Positions 10,859-20,877 of a DNA stretch of 64,000 nucleotides are shown piece after piece. The first letter of the stretch is position 1. The number at the start of each line of letters is the position of its first letter. Below the pieces are notes generated by a model. That model searched no databases, was not told the origin of the DNA, and saw only the letters and a list, made by a program, of their open reading frames with translations. This stretch comes from Acrasis kona (Eukaryota > Heterolobosea > Eutetramitea > Acrasida > Acrasidae): positions 62,001 to 126,000 of the forward strand of contig JAOPGA020000840.1 in assembly GCA_026419775.2 (NCBI GenBank). The letters run 5' to 3'. The position numbers were made by a program, and so were the translations under genes.

Positions 10859-12013
10859 TTACAATTCATCTTGATTTTGTACATCTTCCGCAAAGGAAGG
10901 AGGTGTTCTCTTCTTTGATTGTGGTCGTTTCTTCTCTTGTTCGCGGCTGAGTTCATTAATGACCTTCTTGATCAACGAGACAACAAATGTTGAGGCTAGT
11001 TTTACTTCTGGCTTCTTATACCCAAGCATCATTGTGTTTCTAATCATCCACTCGTCTTCGTTTTCTTCCAACAACGAGGACTGTTCTTGATGATTGTTGT
11101 CGTCATCTGTGGTGGGAATGATTAAATTGTAATCTTGCTGCTGTTGTCCTTCTCCAATCTTCTTGAAGGAGGCCTCCATGCGTTCCTTTCCAAAACCCAA
11201 CCAAGAGCGTCCTCTAGGTGTGCCTATTATTAAAAATAAAAGTAGTAGCGCCGAGGCTGAGATTAATAAAAGGTTTCTTAACTTAAGTTTATGGATTAGT
11301 TGTTGAGGGGTATCGTGCTGTTGGTTTGCAACGGCAGTTGGTGGTGGTTGTGGCGCTGGAATGTAAGGTTGTTGGTATTGGTATGGAGGAGAGTAATGCA
11401 GGAAGGTTTGTTGGGGATTTTGTTGGGGTGGAACAGCATAGGATTGGTGGTACTGCGATGTGGTCACATTGTAGGGTGGTTGGGCATAAGAAGAGTAAAG
11501 CGACTGGGTGCGCCTCTTGGGTGGTGGATTCCTTCTTGTTTTAACCTCCTCATATAAGTAATCTTCGCCACCACGACTTGGAGGTTCGTCCACGTAATTG
11601 AGTTCTGCGTTTATCCCTGCAGAAAGCCTCTCTTCAGTTGGTGAATTTGTCCCTTCTAGACCAGACATGCTCTTGCTCCTCTTCCTTTTTGGTCTTTGGT
11701 CCTCTTCTGATTCTGAGGGTGACTCGTAGGAATCATCATCGGAAAGTTCATTTTTTATTGCTCCTTTGGCTCTTTTGTTCGTGGAACGTGCAATGGGATT
11801 GGGCTTCGGTTGGTCTTCGAACTGCTCCTCTTCATTCTCCTCCTCTTTCTTGACGCTTATGGGATCCTTGGACCTCCTGGTAGTCAGATCACTTCCCACC
11901 CTGAGGTCAAGAAATTGCTGAAGCTTCCTCTTTCTTAAAGCAAACAATCTGTCGGGGTTCTTTTGCTTGATGGGGGTACTTCCCTTCTTGATGATGCGCT
12001 TTGGGTTGTTCAT
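10859..12013 (-). CDS. Single-pass membrane protein with basic/Pro-Gln-rich N-terminus and QDEL C-terminus
   Basis: A single exon of 384 residues; the family is not recognised. Residues 1-115 are strongly charged with several Lys/Arg clusters (KRKRSK near 110) that look like nuclear localisation signals. Residues 170-235 are Pro/Gln/Tyr-rich. One hydrophobic segment lies at about 247-264 (LLLISASALLLLFLII). A polar luminal or cytosolic tail follows and ends in ...NQDEL. If the tail is luminal, QDEL would resemble KDEL/HDEL retrieval signals. An ER or inner-nuclear-membrane protein with a nucleoplasmic N-terminus is a reasonable guess, not a demonstrated function. Confidence 0.75.
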   Translation of the reverse strand: MNNPKRIIKKGSTPIKQKNPDRLFALRKRKLQQFLDLRVGSDLTTRRSKDPISVKKEEENEEEQFEDQPKPNPIARSTNKRAKGAIKNELSDDDSYESPSESEEDQRPKRKRSKSMSGLEGTNSPTEERLSAGINAELNYVDEPPSRGGEDYLYEEVKTRRNPPPKRRTQSLYSSYAQPPYNVTTSQYHQSYAVPPQQNPQQTFLHYSPPYQYQQPYIPAPQPPPTAVANQQHDTPQQLIHKLKLRNLLLISASALLLLFLIIGTPRGRSWLGFGKERMEASFKKIGEGQQQQDYNLIIPTTDDDNNHQEQSSLLEENEDEWMIRNTMMLGYKKPEVKLASTFVVSLIKKVINELSREQEKKRPQSKKRTPPSFAEDVQNQDEL

Positions 12014-12221
12014 CTCTTGAGTGAGATGGTACTAATAATGTTTCTATGAAATTATGAAATCCAACCAGTTCTTTACAATGTATTTGTTTGATGGTTCGCT
12101 CACCTAACTTGAAATAACTCGGTTACAATAACATAAATTGGACAGTGAGTCAACTTCATTCAGATTCAATTTCTCAAATTTTCACACATTTGAACTAGCA
12201 ATATAACCAGTCAGTTCAAAG

Positions 12222-14270
12222 ATGGTAGTTTATAACTTCAAGAAGATTCGTGTTGTCCCACCAGGCAAGGACTTTGTTGATATTATTCTATCAAAGACAC
12301 AAAGAAAGACACCAACCGTAGTCCATCCACAATACAACATCCATCGTATAAGAAAGTTTTACATGAGAAAGGTCAAGTTCACTCAGACAACTATACACGA
12401 GAGAATGAGCGCCATTCTTGAAGATTTTCCCAGACTTGAAGACATTCATCCATTCTACAGTGACCTTTTAAACGTACTGTACGATAAGGACCATTATAAA
12501 CTAGCTTTGGGGCAGTTGAATACTGCACGCAATCTTGTGGATGCTCTTGGTAGAGATTATGTTCGTCTGCTCAAGTATGGTGATTCGCTGTTCAGATGCA
12601 AACAATTAAAGAGGGCAGCATTAGGACGCATGGCCACCATCCTCAAGGGCAATTCCAGTTCTCTGCTCTATCTAGAACAAGTCCGCCAACATTTGTCCCG
12701 TCTACCCAACATTGACCCAAGCACAAGAACAATCATTCTAACAGGTTTCCCTAACGTCGGCAAAAGTAGCTTCATGAACAAGGTGACACGTGCTGAGGTC
12801 GACGTCCAACCCTACCCATTCACAACCAAATCACTATTCGTAGGTCACACCGACTACAAGTGTTTGAAATGGCAAGTCATCGACAGTCCCGGAATTCTAG
12901 ATCATCCCCTCGAAGATCGAAACACGATTGAAATGCAAAGTATAACGGCATTAGCTCACTTGAGGTCATGCGTCTTGTTCCTGGTGGATGTCAGCGAACA
13001 CTGCGGCTACAGCATCAAACAACAAGTGGACCTGTTCCATAACATCAAACCACTATTCAGCGGCAAGCCCATCCTACTAGTGCTGACCAAGATTGATTTG
13101 GTACGCTTCGAAGAGCTGACGCAAGAAAAGAAGGACTTGTTACAATCCGTAGCCGACGAAGTTCACGACATGATGGGCCTCAGCAACATTACTCAAGAAG
13201 GCGTTGCCAACGTGAAACAAGCGGCATGCGACAAATTGTTGGAACATCGCGTCGAGATTAAAATGAACAAGACCGGAAAGAGCGTGGAGGGCATCCTGTC
13301 GAGAATTCACTTGGCACAACCAGAGAAGAGAGATCATCGCCAACGCGCCACGTTTATTCCACAATCAGTCACGGACAGAAGGAACGACGTCATGGACCAA
13401 GCAGAAGACGGAGCGCCATCCGCACCCAAGCGCAAGACCGTCAAGGAAATCGAGGACGAGAATGGAGGCGCGGGAGTGTACCAACACGACATGAAGAAGG
13501 ATTACTTGCTGAAGAATCCAGACTGGAAGTACGACGTGATACCGGAGATCTTTGACGGAAGGAACATTGCCGACTTTATCGATCCAGAGATTGAAAAATT
13601 ATTGGACGAATTGGAGAAGGAGGAAGAAGTCAGATTGGAGGAACCAGAAGTGAACTATGCGGACGACGAGATTTACATTGAAGAGGAAGACGAAGATGTG
13701 TACGAAAAGATCATGAGCAAGAAGAGCATCTACAAACAAAAACAACAATTGAACAGGAGGGCGAACAACCACACCATACTGCCGAGGAAGAACAGGCCCG
13801 TCGATCTGGATGCCATTCAAAAGGAATTGATGGATCGTGGAGTGGACAAGGAAACATTGGACAGGGTTCGATCCAGAAGCATGACCAGAGATGCGAGCGT
13901 CACCACTGGTCGCGGTCGTAGTTTGAGCACCACCGGGCGGTCCAAGAGCACTAGCTTCGAACGCGCCAGGAGCGTTTCTCAACAGCGTGTGGTCGAGGAG
14001 AGAGAGGCCAATCCAGTCAGCGCAAAGAGCGTGCTTGGAAAGAGAAAGAGGTCGTTGAGCACTAGAAATCGGTCACAGAGCGCAACCGATAAGTTATCTG
14101 GTTTGGTGGATGCCAAGCAGCAGGTGGCTGCTATTAAATTGGGTCACAAGAAACAGAGATTGTTGGCGTTGGCTGCTAAGCGTGGTGAAGCCGATCGCAA
14201 GATTCCTAACGAAATGCCCAAACATTTGTTTAGCGGAAAGAGAAGTATTGGTAAAACAGACAGAAGATAA
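12222..14270 (+). CDS. NOG1: Nucleolar GTP-binding protein 1
   Basis: A single exon of 682 residues. The N-terminus, MVVYNFKKIRVVPPGKDFVD, is the invariant NOG1 opening. The GTPase domain (about 168-340) has GFPNVGKSSF (G1), DSPGIL (G3) and LTKIDL (G4). The long C-terminus is acidic then Arg/Ser-rich, as in eukaryotic NOG1/GTPBP4. The protein acts in nucleolar 60S ribosomal subunit assembly. The intergenic distance to the next gene is only about 60 bp. Confidence 0.98.
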   Translation: MVVYNFKKIRVVPPGKDFVDIILSKTQRKTPTVVHPQYNIHRIRKFYMRKVKFTQTTIHERMSAILEDFPRLEDIHPFYSDLLNVLYDKDHYKLALGQLNTARNLVDALGRDYVRLLKYGDSLFRCKQLKRAALGRMATILKGNSSSLLYLEQVRQHLSRLPNIDPSTRTIILTGFPNVGKSSFMNKVTRAEVDVQPYPFTTKSLFVGHTDYKCLKWQVIDSPGILDHPLEDRNTIEMQSITALAHLRSCVLFLVDVSEHCGYSIKQQVDLFHNIKPLFSGKPILLVLTKIDLVRFEELTQEKKDLLQSVADEVHDMMGLSNITQEGVANVKQAACDKLLEHRVEIKMNKTGKSVEGILSRIHLAQPEKRDHRQRATFIPQSVTDRRNDVMDQAEDGAPSAPKRKTVKEIEDENGGAGVYQHDMKKDYLLKNPDWKYDVIPEIFDGRNIADFIDPEIEKLLDELEKEEEVRLEEPEVNYADDEIYIEEEDEDVYEKIMSKKSIYKQKQQLNRRANNHTILPRKNRPVDLDAIQKELMDRGVDKETLDRVRSRSMTRDASVTTGRGRSLSTTGRSKSTSFERARSVSQQRVVEEREANPVSAKSVLGKRKRSLSTRNRSQSATDKLSGLVDAKQQVAAIKLGHKKQRLLALAAKRGEADRKIPNEMPKHLFSGKRSIGKTDRR

Positions 14271-14331
14271 AATATATTTTTTTGTATTTGTTGCTTACAA
14301 TTCTTTTTTTAATTATTTACGGTCATTCGGA

Positions 14332-14589
14332 ATGAGCACATCGGAAGACAAGGTCATCACCAAACGAGAACAAACGGAGCAGGATATTTCGCTATTAAGT
14401 CCTGGACAGCTTAGCCCGAGACAGCAAATGGTGCACATGATGCACAATCATGCAACAGAAAACAAAGGTCGCAGATCGAGCATTCAAACTGGGTCCGCGA
14501 GCACGAGTCCCAGCAAACAAGATATCGCCACCAGACGAACTTCTCGCACAGAAGAAATGTTTGAAGATGCAATGAAAAAGTACTTGTAA
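14332..14589 (+). CDS. Small hypothetical Ser/Thr-rich protein
   Basis: The ATG at 14332 opens 85 residues immediately after the NOG1 stop. The product is polar, with many Ser/Thr/Arg (SPGQLSPRQQ, RRSSIQTGSASTSP) and a short C-terminal helix EEMFEDAMKKYL. SP and RRxS motifs suggest phosphorylation. No known domain is visible. Spacing is very tight on both sides: 61 bp from NOG1 and 32 bp from the end of the convergent phospholipase gene. A longer overlapping frame from 14110 runs through NOG1 and is discarded. Confidence 0.5.
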   Translation: MSTSEDKVITKREQTEQDISLLSPGQLSPRQQMVHMMHNHATENKGRRSSIQTGSASTSPSKQDIATRRTSRTEEMFEDAMKKYL

Positions 14590-14621
14590 TTAAAAACGGG
14601 GTTCAAAACTTATGTTGTTAT

Positions 14622-16553
14622 TTATTGTACCATTACAAAGAAATACGCACAAACAGATATCAATACACCGACTGCGATGCTGATTGTTATTTTGTGTTCA
14701 GCGCCGGAGGTTTGTCCTCTTGGATTTTGAACTCTTGGATTGTAGATTGGCGGCGTGCGATCGTCACGTTCTCCGTTCCAGCAAAACTCATCAAAGCAGG
14801 CCTGACATGCGGATGGTAGCGGAATTCCTTTGGCAGCCGACGATCTTTGGATGGTGCCGCATGCAAGGCACACCTTAATGTTTGAAATGTTCTGTAACTG
14901 CGTGAACCCATTCTCAAAGAATCCATTCACGGCGTTATCGTCGTACCTAAAGTTAAAAGTGGAAGAATTGGTTTCCATCGTGTATGGATAATTTGGAAGG
15001 TAGATCACGAGTGGATAGGGATAGGTTCCGTTGGGGTATGAGTTGGGATTGGATGCGTTGGGACAGCCGAAGAATGTCATTCTTGTGTTCAACTTTAAAT
15101 TGATAAAAGTCTCCACGCTTGGTACCGGTGGGAATGGGATCGTGTTTTCGCTCAATGGGTCCAATGATGCTTGATATGTTTGTACTAGAGAACTTCCATT
15201 AGGCCAATTGTATAAGGTGTCAGCCGACGAGTCTACTGCAATAATGGTGTTGACACCTCTCACTTTTTGCAAGATGGGAACGAACGGAATGTTTTCGTTA
15301 TCTTCTCCTCCATCAACGAGATCCAACAAGACGTCGTTGGCCACTGGATTGACTCCAGGTTCGTATCCGTAGAATGTGTTGGGGTAGCTTGCAATGTCAT
15401 TGTCCTTCTGTCCAATACGCGTCAATATTCTCTCAATGATGGATCCCAAGATGCTCGATGATGATTGATTGAGTTGAAGTAGTCCTTGATTGAAGATGCT
15501 TGACGAAGTTCCAACCGAAAATCCAAAATTATCGAAACCTTCTACGCACCTATTGTTTCCTAATGTGGGTCGACCGTTGGTGAGATTGGTACCCAAGTAT
15601 TGAATGGGTGTGAAGGCTCTGATTCTTGGACTCCATGAACCAAATTCGAAGGGATTGAATTCGTAAACGGTTGAGTTGGCTGGGATGATGAGTTGACCTT
15701 GACTTCTTCCGAGAGCGATGATGATGGGGAAAGGCATTTGTCCTTGTACGAATGAAGATGTGTTTCTAATGTCAGAGTATGTGATGGCAGAGTTGGGTGT
15801 TGGGTTGGATGAGGCGACTAATTTTTGTCCGATGGCTCTTGCCCATAAATCTGTTATGCTTGTATCGAAGCCAGCTTCTTCCTTGTCGTTGACATCTCTT
15901 ATGATTCTTCCATAGTATCCTGCATTTTCAAAAATGTTGGCGCGGCTTGGTGCTAATACTGATTCTGATAGATCCCATGTTTTAGTCAAGTCGGTTACCC
16001 TTGGAAAGTTGTTGATGGCTAATGATCCTACCAGGAAACTTCCTCCTGAAAGACCGGTCATGTACGTGGCTAACTGTACAACGCCTCCTGTCCCTAGATT
16101 TACAGCATCTTGGTTGCGGGAATCGAGCGCATTAAATACTGAGGCACCATTCAACATTGCACGGAATCCTCCACCACTGAATGCAATTCCAACTTTTCCT
16201 GTTGAGGTGGTGTTTGATAAAAAGTTATCAATATTGAATCCGGGTATTGCTGCTTGTGTTAGGTATGTCCTCCATGCAGATTGTACTACAGGTTGTCTGT
16301 TTGATAAGTAACTTGTCTCGTTAGCACTTAGTCCTGTATTTATGCTTCTTATCAGTGGTGTATTTGGTGGGCATGTAACTGTTGCTGGTGCATAGTTACC
16401 TGTTGGTGACGAGCTTATTTTCCTTCCTACTTTTGAGACACCCGCATACGAATGGGCTAATATTTTAGTTGCTCTGTGTGCTGGGTTTATAGCAATGAAC
16501 GCAAGCGAGCATAGAAGAGTCACGGTCGTTACCGCTATTATTGCTGTCTTCAT
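14622..16553 (-). CDS. Lysophospholipase / phospholipase B (cPLA2 catalytic fold)
   Basis: A single exon of 643 residues. A hydrophobic N-terminal segment (about 4-24) acts as signal peptide or anchor. The catalytic core has GFRAMLNGASVFNALDSR for the oxyanion region, GLSGGSF with the nucleophile Ser, and DLVDGGEDNENIPFVPIL with the catalytic Asp, as in fungal PLB1-type enzymes. Many N-x-S/T sequons imply passage through the secretory pathway. The C-terminus has a final hydrophobic stretch (ISIAVGVLISVCAYFFVM), so the enzyme is probably membrane- or GPI-anchored. It hydrolyses acyl groups of (lyso)phospholipids. It is convergent with the small gene ending at 14589. Confidence 0.9.
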   Translation of the reverse strand: MKTAIIAVTTVTLLCSLAFIAINPAHRATKILAHSYAGVSKVGRKISSSPTGNYAPATVTCPPNTPLIRSINTGLSANETSYLSNRQPVVQSAWRTYLTQAAIPGFNIDNFLSNTTSTGKVGIAFSGGGFRAMLNGASVFNALDSRNQDAVNLGTGGVVQLATYMTGLSGGSFLVGSLAINNFPRVTDLTKTWDLSESVLAPSRANIFENAGYYGRIIRDVNDKEEAGFDTSITDLWARAIGQKLVASSNPTPNSAITYSDIRNTSSFVQGQMPFPIIIALGRSQGQLIIPANSTVYEFNPFEFGSWSPRIRAFTPIQYLGTNLTNGRPTLGNNRCVEGFDNFGFSVGTSSSIFNQGLLQLNQSSSSILGSIIERILTRIGQKDNDIASYPNTFYGYEPGVNPVANDVLLDLVDGGEDNENIPFVPILQKVRGVNTIIAVDSSADTLYNWPNGSSLVQTYQASLDPLSENTIPFPPVPSVETFINLKLNTRMTFFGCPNASNPNSYPNGTYPYPLVIYLPNYPYTMETNSSTFNFRYDDNAVNGFFENGFTQLQNISNIKVCLACGTIQRSSAAKGIPLPSACQACFDEFCWNGERDDRTPPIYNPRVQNPRGQTSGAEHKITISIAVGVLISVCAYFFVMVQ

Positions 16554-16852
16554 GTTTTGAAGTTGTTTTATGAGAAATTATGTATTTAAATAGCAATATC
16601 ACTTTATTTTTATATGGTCAAACCCAGATTTAGTGCGGGTTCTTTTCCGATAGTATTTTTAATCCCCAGCTATTTAATAATAGATTTGTAATACGCACCG
16701 ATTCGACTTGCTCGTGTAGAATTGATCATAAACTACTTATGAATGGGTTAGAGTAAATTCATTGTAATTGTCTGGATCCATCATCTTGTTTTTTGATTGT
16801 CCAAAGTTGACCTGCGAAGTTCAAGAAATATAATTACTTTCTGAAAAAACGG

Positions 16853-18076
16853 ATGAGCTTCAAGTCACACCAGTCCTCTGCCGATGAAGTTAAGAGGGAA
16901 TGCAAAAGAATCAGTAATGACGATGGGGAAGACGCAAAAACTAAGGTGATTGTCACACCTTGGAAGCCAGAGGGCATAAATGCAGACATTCAAGAGTTTG
17001 AGATTCCAGGAAGCTGTGCCGATCAAAGAGTTTCTCTTCATACACTCATTCTAAAGGATAAATTTGTGTTGTACACCCAAGATTTCGGACCTGTAGACTT
17101 TAAATACTATTTGGACAAAAATGTGAAGAAGCTATTCATGGTATTGAAGGAAGATCAGAGTGAATTTAAAAAGTTTATTGATGAAGAGTGCAAAAAAAGG
17201 GCGAAACAGAGCAGAATCGACTTTCAAAACAGATCCTGGAAAAAACAAAAGATTGAGCATAAGAATGCGAAAACTTACATTCAAAACAGGGACCAACTGG
17301 AGCAAATTGTTGATTCCTGGCATTTTAAGAATGAAAAAGAGTGCGAGGATGAAATAGACAGCAACAGCGCTGAATTCTTTGTCGATGATGTTCGCGAGAA
17401 ATCAATCGAGGTACTTAAGGAGTGGTCAAAATTTACGGAGCACTTCAAAGACGTCAAAGACCAAACTCAATTCGTAGATGATGTAGAACGATGTGTTCTT
17501 CCTTTCAAAGTGAAATTGGACTATTACGACTGCGAATGTCTTGCTAGAATATACAGTCCCATCATCCAAGGTAACTATATAGATACCTGGATGAGTCATT
17601 GCTTTAGGACACGCATGGATTCTGTTGATTCTATGAGATGCATTGTTTGCTGTGTTGGATCCTTGGAAAGTGATCAAAGCACAAGTAACATTAAAAAAAT
17701 AAAAAAGAAGGGCGAAATGGTTGTGAATGGCACATTTGTGCATGATTATGTTGATTTTGATGATAGGCGTAAGGGTCAGATCAGAGATGTTACACAGTGG
17801 AAGAAACACTTGTTTGGCGACCTTCCGTTGTCAGATCACAGGTTTGCTTTGTTCTTATGCGCCGCCTCTGGGATGATGTCCGTGGTTGATGGAGATTCCC
17901 AGGATCCTATTGATATGTTAGATCAGCGAAGTGAGACTGGAGGTGTGTACAACCTTATATTGAAGAAATTTAAGCATGACACAAATTCTGAGGTGGAGGA
18001 TGCCATAGAGTTCTCTGAGCCATCCGATGACGAAGATGAAGATATGGATTCCAGTGATCAAGATGAATACTGGTGA
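16853..18076 (+). CDS. Hypothetical protein with acidic C-terminal tail
   Basis: A single exon of 407 residues; no family is recognised. Residues 95-180 are highly charged and probably helical (KKRAKQSRIDFQ, KKQKIEHKNAK). A central region has Cys-rich stretches (CECLARIYSP, MRCIVCCVG) but no regular zinc-finger spacing. The last 25 residues are almost all Asp/Glu/Ser (EDEDMDSSDQDEYW), a type of tail common in nuclear and chaperone-binding proteins. A nuclear location is a guess. Confidence 0.65.
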   Translation: MSFKSHQSSADEVKRECKRISNDDGEDAKTKVIVTPWKPEGINADIQEFEIPGSCADQRVSLHTLILKDKFVLYTQDFGPVDFKYYLDKNVKKLFMVLKEDQSEFKKFIDEECKKRAKQSRIDFQNRSWKKQKIEHKNAKTYIQNRDQLEQIVDSWHFKNEKECEDEIDSNSAEFFVDDVREKSIEVLKEWSKFTEHFKDVKDQTQFVDDVERCVLPFKVKLDYYDCECLARIYSPIIQGNYIDTWMSHCFRTRMDSVDSMRCIVCCVGSLESDQSTSNIKKIKKKGEMVVNGTFVHDYVDFDDRRKGQIRDVTQWKKHLFGDLPLSDHRFALFLCAASGMMSVVDGDSQDPIDMLDQRSETGGVYNLILKKFKHDTNSEVEDAIEFSEPSDDEDEDMDSSDQDEYW

Positions 18077-18181
18077 TTGAGCAAATAAAACGTTGAATGT
18101 ATTTAAATAGTAAAATCACTTTATATTCTTGATAATAGGTAATTCGTGTTGTACGCCATTTCTTGTGATGGTCCGTGCTAT

Positions 18182-19511
18182 TTATTTTAGCCCAATACCG
18201 TTTTCTTCACTTAAATAAACATAACCATTCCGTCCACTGTCACTCGTCCATTCCATACCACCTGAGAGAAGTTGGGAAGAGTCCTCTACGAGTAATTCAC
18301 CATCTAAATCTCCCCCAATACTAGAAAGGGATAACATATGTGCAGAACAGGTACAACTTAATTTACTAGAAACCATGCAACCAAACCAAGTTTCCAAGCC
18401 ATACTCTCTTGCAGTTAATATTGCAAGCAGAGCGCCCCTGATACCGCCCGCTTTCTCCAACTTGACGTTTACCCCATGAACAAACTTACTGACAAGTGGA
18501 ACTTGAGCACTAGTACTTATACTCTCGTCTGCAAAAATTAAAATGCCCTCTGACTCATACACGTCTTTGACATGAGACCAAGATTGTAAAATGTCATTCG
18601 ATATTTGGGAGGACATTACGATATCAACAGGAAATGGCTGTTCTATCATGTACAACATGGGCAGAAATTCAGGTAATTCGGATTTAAGTCGGAAAAGAAA
18701 ATCTAAACAAGAAGAAGGTGTCCATGAAGCATTAGCATCAACAGACCAGTATGAATTGTAGTTTCTACTTTGTTTGTACACATGGTACAAACGCTTTATA
18801 ATTTGTATGCCGTTGTCAACATTCTCGTTCAATTTTATTTTTATACAGTCTGTATACTTTAGACCTAATCTTGTAGAGTTCTCCATTTCACTTATATCTG
18901 AATTTAGGGCAGATGTATAGAAGGAGACCTTGTTGTTTGGAGGTGGAATGTTAATGGTGTTGTACAATGGTTCTTTGTAGTACTTGCCATACAAATCGAA
19001 CATTGCCATCTCAATACCGCATTTGGACGCTGGAGCATATGGAGGAGCTGATGGTTCGTCGTATGAATCAAGTGCTTTAAATAGAGCGAGCAATAGAATG
19101 TTGATGGGAGCAGACGGAGCTAATGACATTCTGTTTTTAAATCCATCAAAATATGGGCTGGGAAATGATTTGAATGGGTCATGAATTTTAATATTTGCTT
19201 GGTTCCTTGATGAATTGTATTCTGTTTTAAACTTGTCACAAAAGTGCTTGAAAAACATCTCAACATCATTGTAGTCTGCATAATAACAACCATCTTTTTT
19301 AGGAGGCAATCCAACTTCTCCGAAGCCTACAATACTAAGAATTTTTTATAAGGCATGATGATGTACCCGATGTTCCCTCAAAATGAATTTCTACAAATGC
19401 GTTTTTTCTCGTTACACTGGTTGAGTGGCTTGTACCGAAAGGACTTCGAAGAGAGAGGAGATATTCCTTTACAGATAAATAGTTACCATTGTCAATGCTG
19501 TGGATGTACAT
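18182..19511 (-). CDS. Enolase-superfamily enzyme, dipeptide-epimerase/muconate-cycloisomerase-like
   Basis: Complement join 18182..19326 and 19367..19511 gives 429 residues. The first exon was found by frame: it encodes LRSPFGTSHSTSVTRKNAF, the usual capping-domain start, and joins across a 40-nt intron to SGFGEVGLPPKK. The barrel has metal-ligand blocks SVDANASW, IEQPF and FADES, then NVKLEKAGGI with a catalytic Lys, and GCMVSSKLS near the end. The equivalent of the first catalytic K-x-K is in IKIKLN. This pattern suits muconate-lactonising/dipeptide-epimerase enzymes; the substrate cannot be told. In GCMVSSKLS the usual Glu is replaced. The start codon lies 39 bp from that of the divergent START-like gene. 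Confidence 0.85.
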
Positions 19512-19550
19512 GTCTTAGGGAGGTTGACCCAAAACAACTTGAGAATAAAG
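19512..19550. promoter_or_regulatory. 39-bp divergent intergenic region
   Basis: Only 39 bp separate the start codons of the enolase-superfamily gene (minus, 19511) and the START-like gene (plus, 19551). Any shared promoter must be within this stretch or overlap coding sequence. No recognisable core element was identified. Confidence 0.4.
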
Positions 19551-20051
19551 ATGACAGAACAAGTTCTTCAGACACCCAAAATAAAAAATGGAGTATTCAC
19601 AACATTAGGATCTTCTTTGATAAAAGGTGATCCTGATGTGATATTCAAGACCTTGCTAAAATTTGATGACTACAGCCGATGGAATACATTCACACCCAAT
19701 GCAGAAAAGGTCACAAGTTTTGAAGACTTTCCAAAAATTGGAGATCAAATCAACTTGACTGTACATATGAATGGAATGAACACTCGAACACAACTTGTAG
19801 AGATAACAAGCTTTGATGCGAATCTTCGTCGAATCTGCTGGAAGGGATTAGGGTTTCCGAATTGGGCGCTTCGCTCTGAGAGAGTGCAAGAACTTATAGA
19901 AGTCGATCCAGGTGTATACGAATACAAAAACTACGAAACAATGGAGGGATTTGCTTCGTACTTAACAAACTTCTTTGTTAGATCACAGCTTGATGAAGGC
20001 TTTCAACGTTGTACCTCAGATTTGAAAAACTACATTGAAAGTACATCTTGA
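19551..20051 (+). CDS. SRPBCC/START-like lipid- or ligand-binding protein
   Basis: A 166-residue product from the ATG at 19551; an upstream non-ATG extension overlaps the divergent gene and is rejected. The sequence begins with a strand (VFTTLGSSLIKGDPDVIFKTLLKFDDYSRWNTF), the N-terminal signature of polyketide-cyclase/SRPBCC proteins where an Asp-Tyr-Ser-x-Trp-Asn turn follows the first helix. The closing helix is DEGFQRCTSDLKNYIES. Such proteins form a helix-grip pocket for hydrophobic ligands. The size is typical of single-domain members; the ligand is unknown. Confidence 0.75.
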   Translation: MTEQVLQTPKIKNGVFTTLGSSLIKGDPDVIFKTLLKFDDYSRWNTFTPNAEKVTSFEDFPKIGDQINLTVHMNGMNTRTQLVEITSFDANLRRICWKGLGFPNWALRSERVQELIEVDPGVYEYKNYETMEGFASYLTNFFVRSQLDEGFQRCTSDLKNYIESTS

Positions 20052-20328
20052 TATAAATGCTTCATTTGTTCACATCATAATTCTTTATTATTTTTAACAA
20101 ATCCAAACCAAAAATGATCGTGCACTAAAGCACTTTATGGTGTTCTATGCGTTTATGTTTATCATTACAATCATATTGGAGAAAAGTTTCAAGCGAGGGA
20201 TGCCCACACTATTTTGTCGGTGACACAGCTCGTTCGCTTTAATGTGAAAAGTTCTATTTATCATCAAGAATCCTTGGATATACTCAAAACGTTATAAAAG
20301 AAAATTTATTATATACTTTTTACAAACA

Positions 20329-20877
20329 TTACATTTCATACTTGAGAAATTTTAGCATTTCGAATGCGTCGTCGTCGTGTGGTTTGATTCCCTGACACAC
20401 CAATAACATCTCGTCATCATGTGTCATACCAAATTGACCAAGGCTCGAACCATCTCCAATATCATCAGAGTCGTCGCTGTCGTAGATTGCAGGGGGAAGC
20501 TGGCGCAATCCTGTCGAAGTACTCACATTGTTGGACCTTTTGTACATTGGAGGGTGCTCATAATAACAATTGTCCCCATGTAAGCAGTTGCCCTGCATAT
20601 AATATTTGCACAAGGGCGTTGTGGGTGCTGACCTTTTGTTACGTTTGTGTGCAAAGTTACAAGAGCTTCCCATATCACAATTTCCCTTCAAATAATCAAC
20701 ACATACTTGAGAGCTACCATTGTCATTCTCTCCTTCATTCATGTATCTCATTGCCTCACCATAGGTATGAAAAGACTTGTATTCATTTCTTGAATATCCT
20801 TTTACTTGTGCTTCACAATCATTCCAACTTCTGTAGATACCAGGTCTTCTTCCACTCCTAACTGCATAAAACTTCAT
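20329..20877 (-). CDS. RNase H1-type hybrid-binding domain fused to two CCCH zinc fingers
   Basis: A single exon of 182 residues. Residues 2-46 (FYAVRSGRRPGIYRSWNDC...FHTYGEAMRYM) match the RNase H1 N-terminal hybrid-binding (Cauli_VI-like) domain, which binds RNA:DNA hybrids or dsRNA. Two C-x7-C-x5-C-x3-H fingers follow: CVDYLKGNC...CNFAH and CKYYMQGNC...CYYEH. The C-terminal quarter is acidic. There is no RNase H catalytic domain. The combination suggests an RNA or R-loop binding protein. The domain calls are by eye; the functional inference is untested. Confidence 0.85.
   Translation of the reverse strand: MKFYAVRSGRRPGIYRSWNDCEAQVKGYSRNEYKSFHTYGEAMRYMNEGENDNGSSQVCVDYLKGNCDMGSSCNFAHKRNKRSAPTTPLCKYYMQGNCLHGDNCYYEHPPMYKRSNNVSTSTGLRQLPPAIYDSDDSDDIGDGSSLGQFGMTHDDEMLLVCQGIKPHDDDAFEMLKFLKYEM

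Noticed and set aside
14110..14331. Upstream extension of the small gene at 14332
   Set aside because: The longer frame overlaps the NOG1 coding sequence in another frame; the ATG at 14332 lies after the NOG1 stop.
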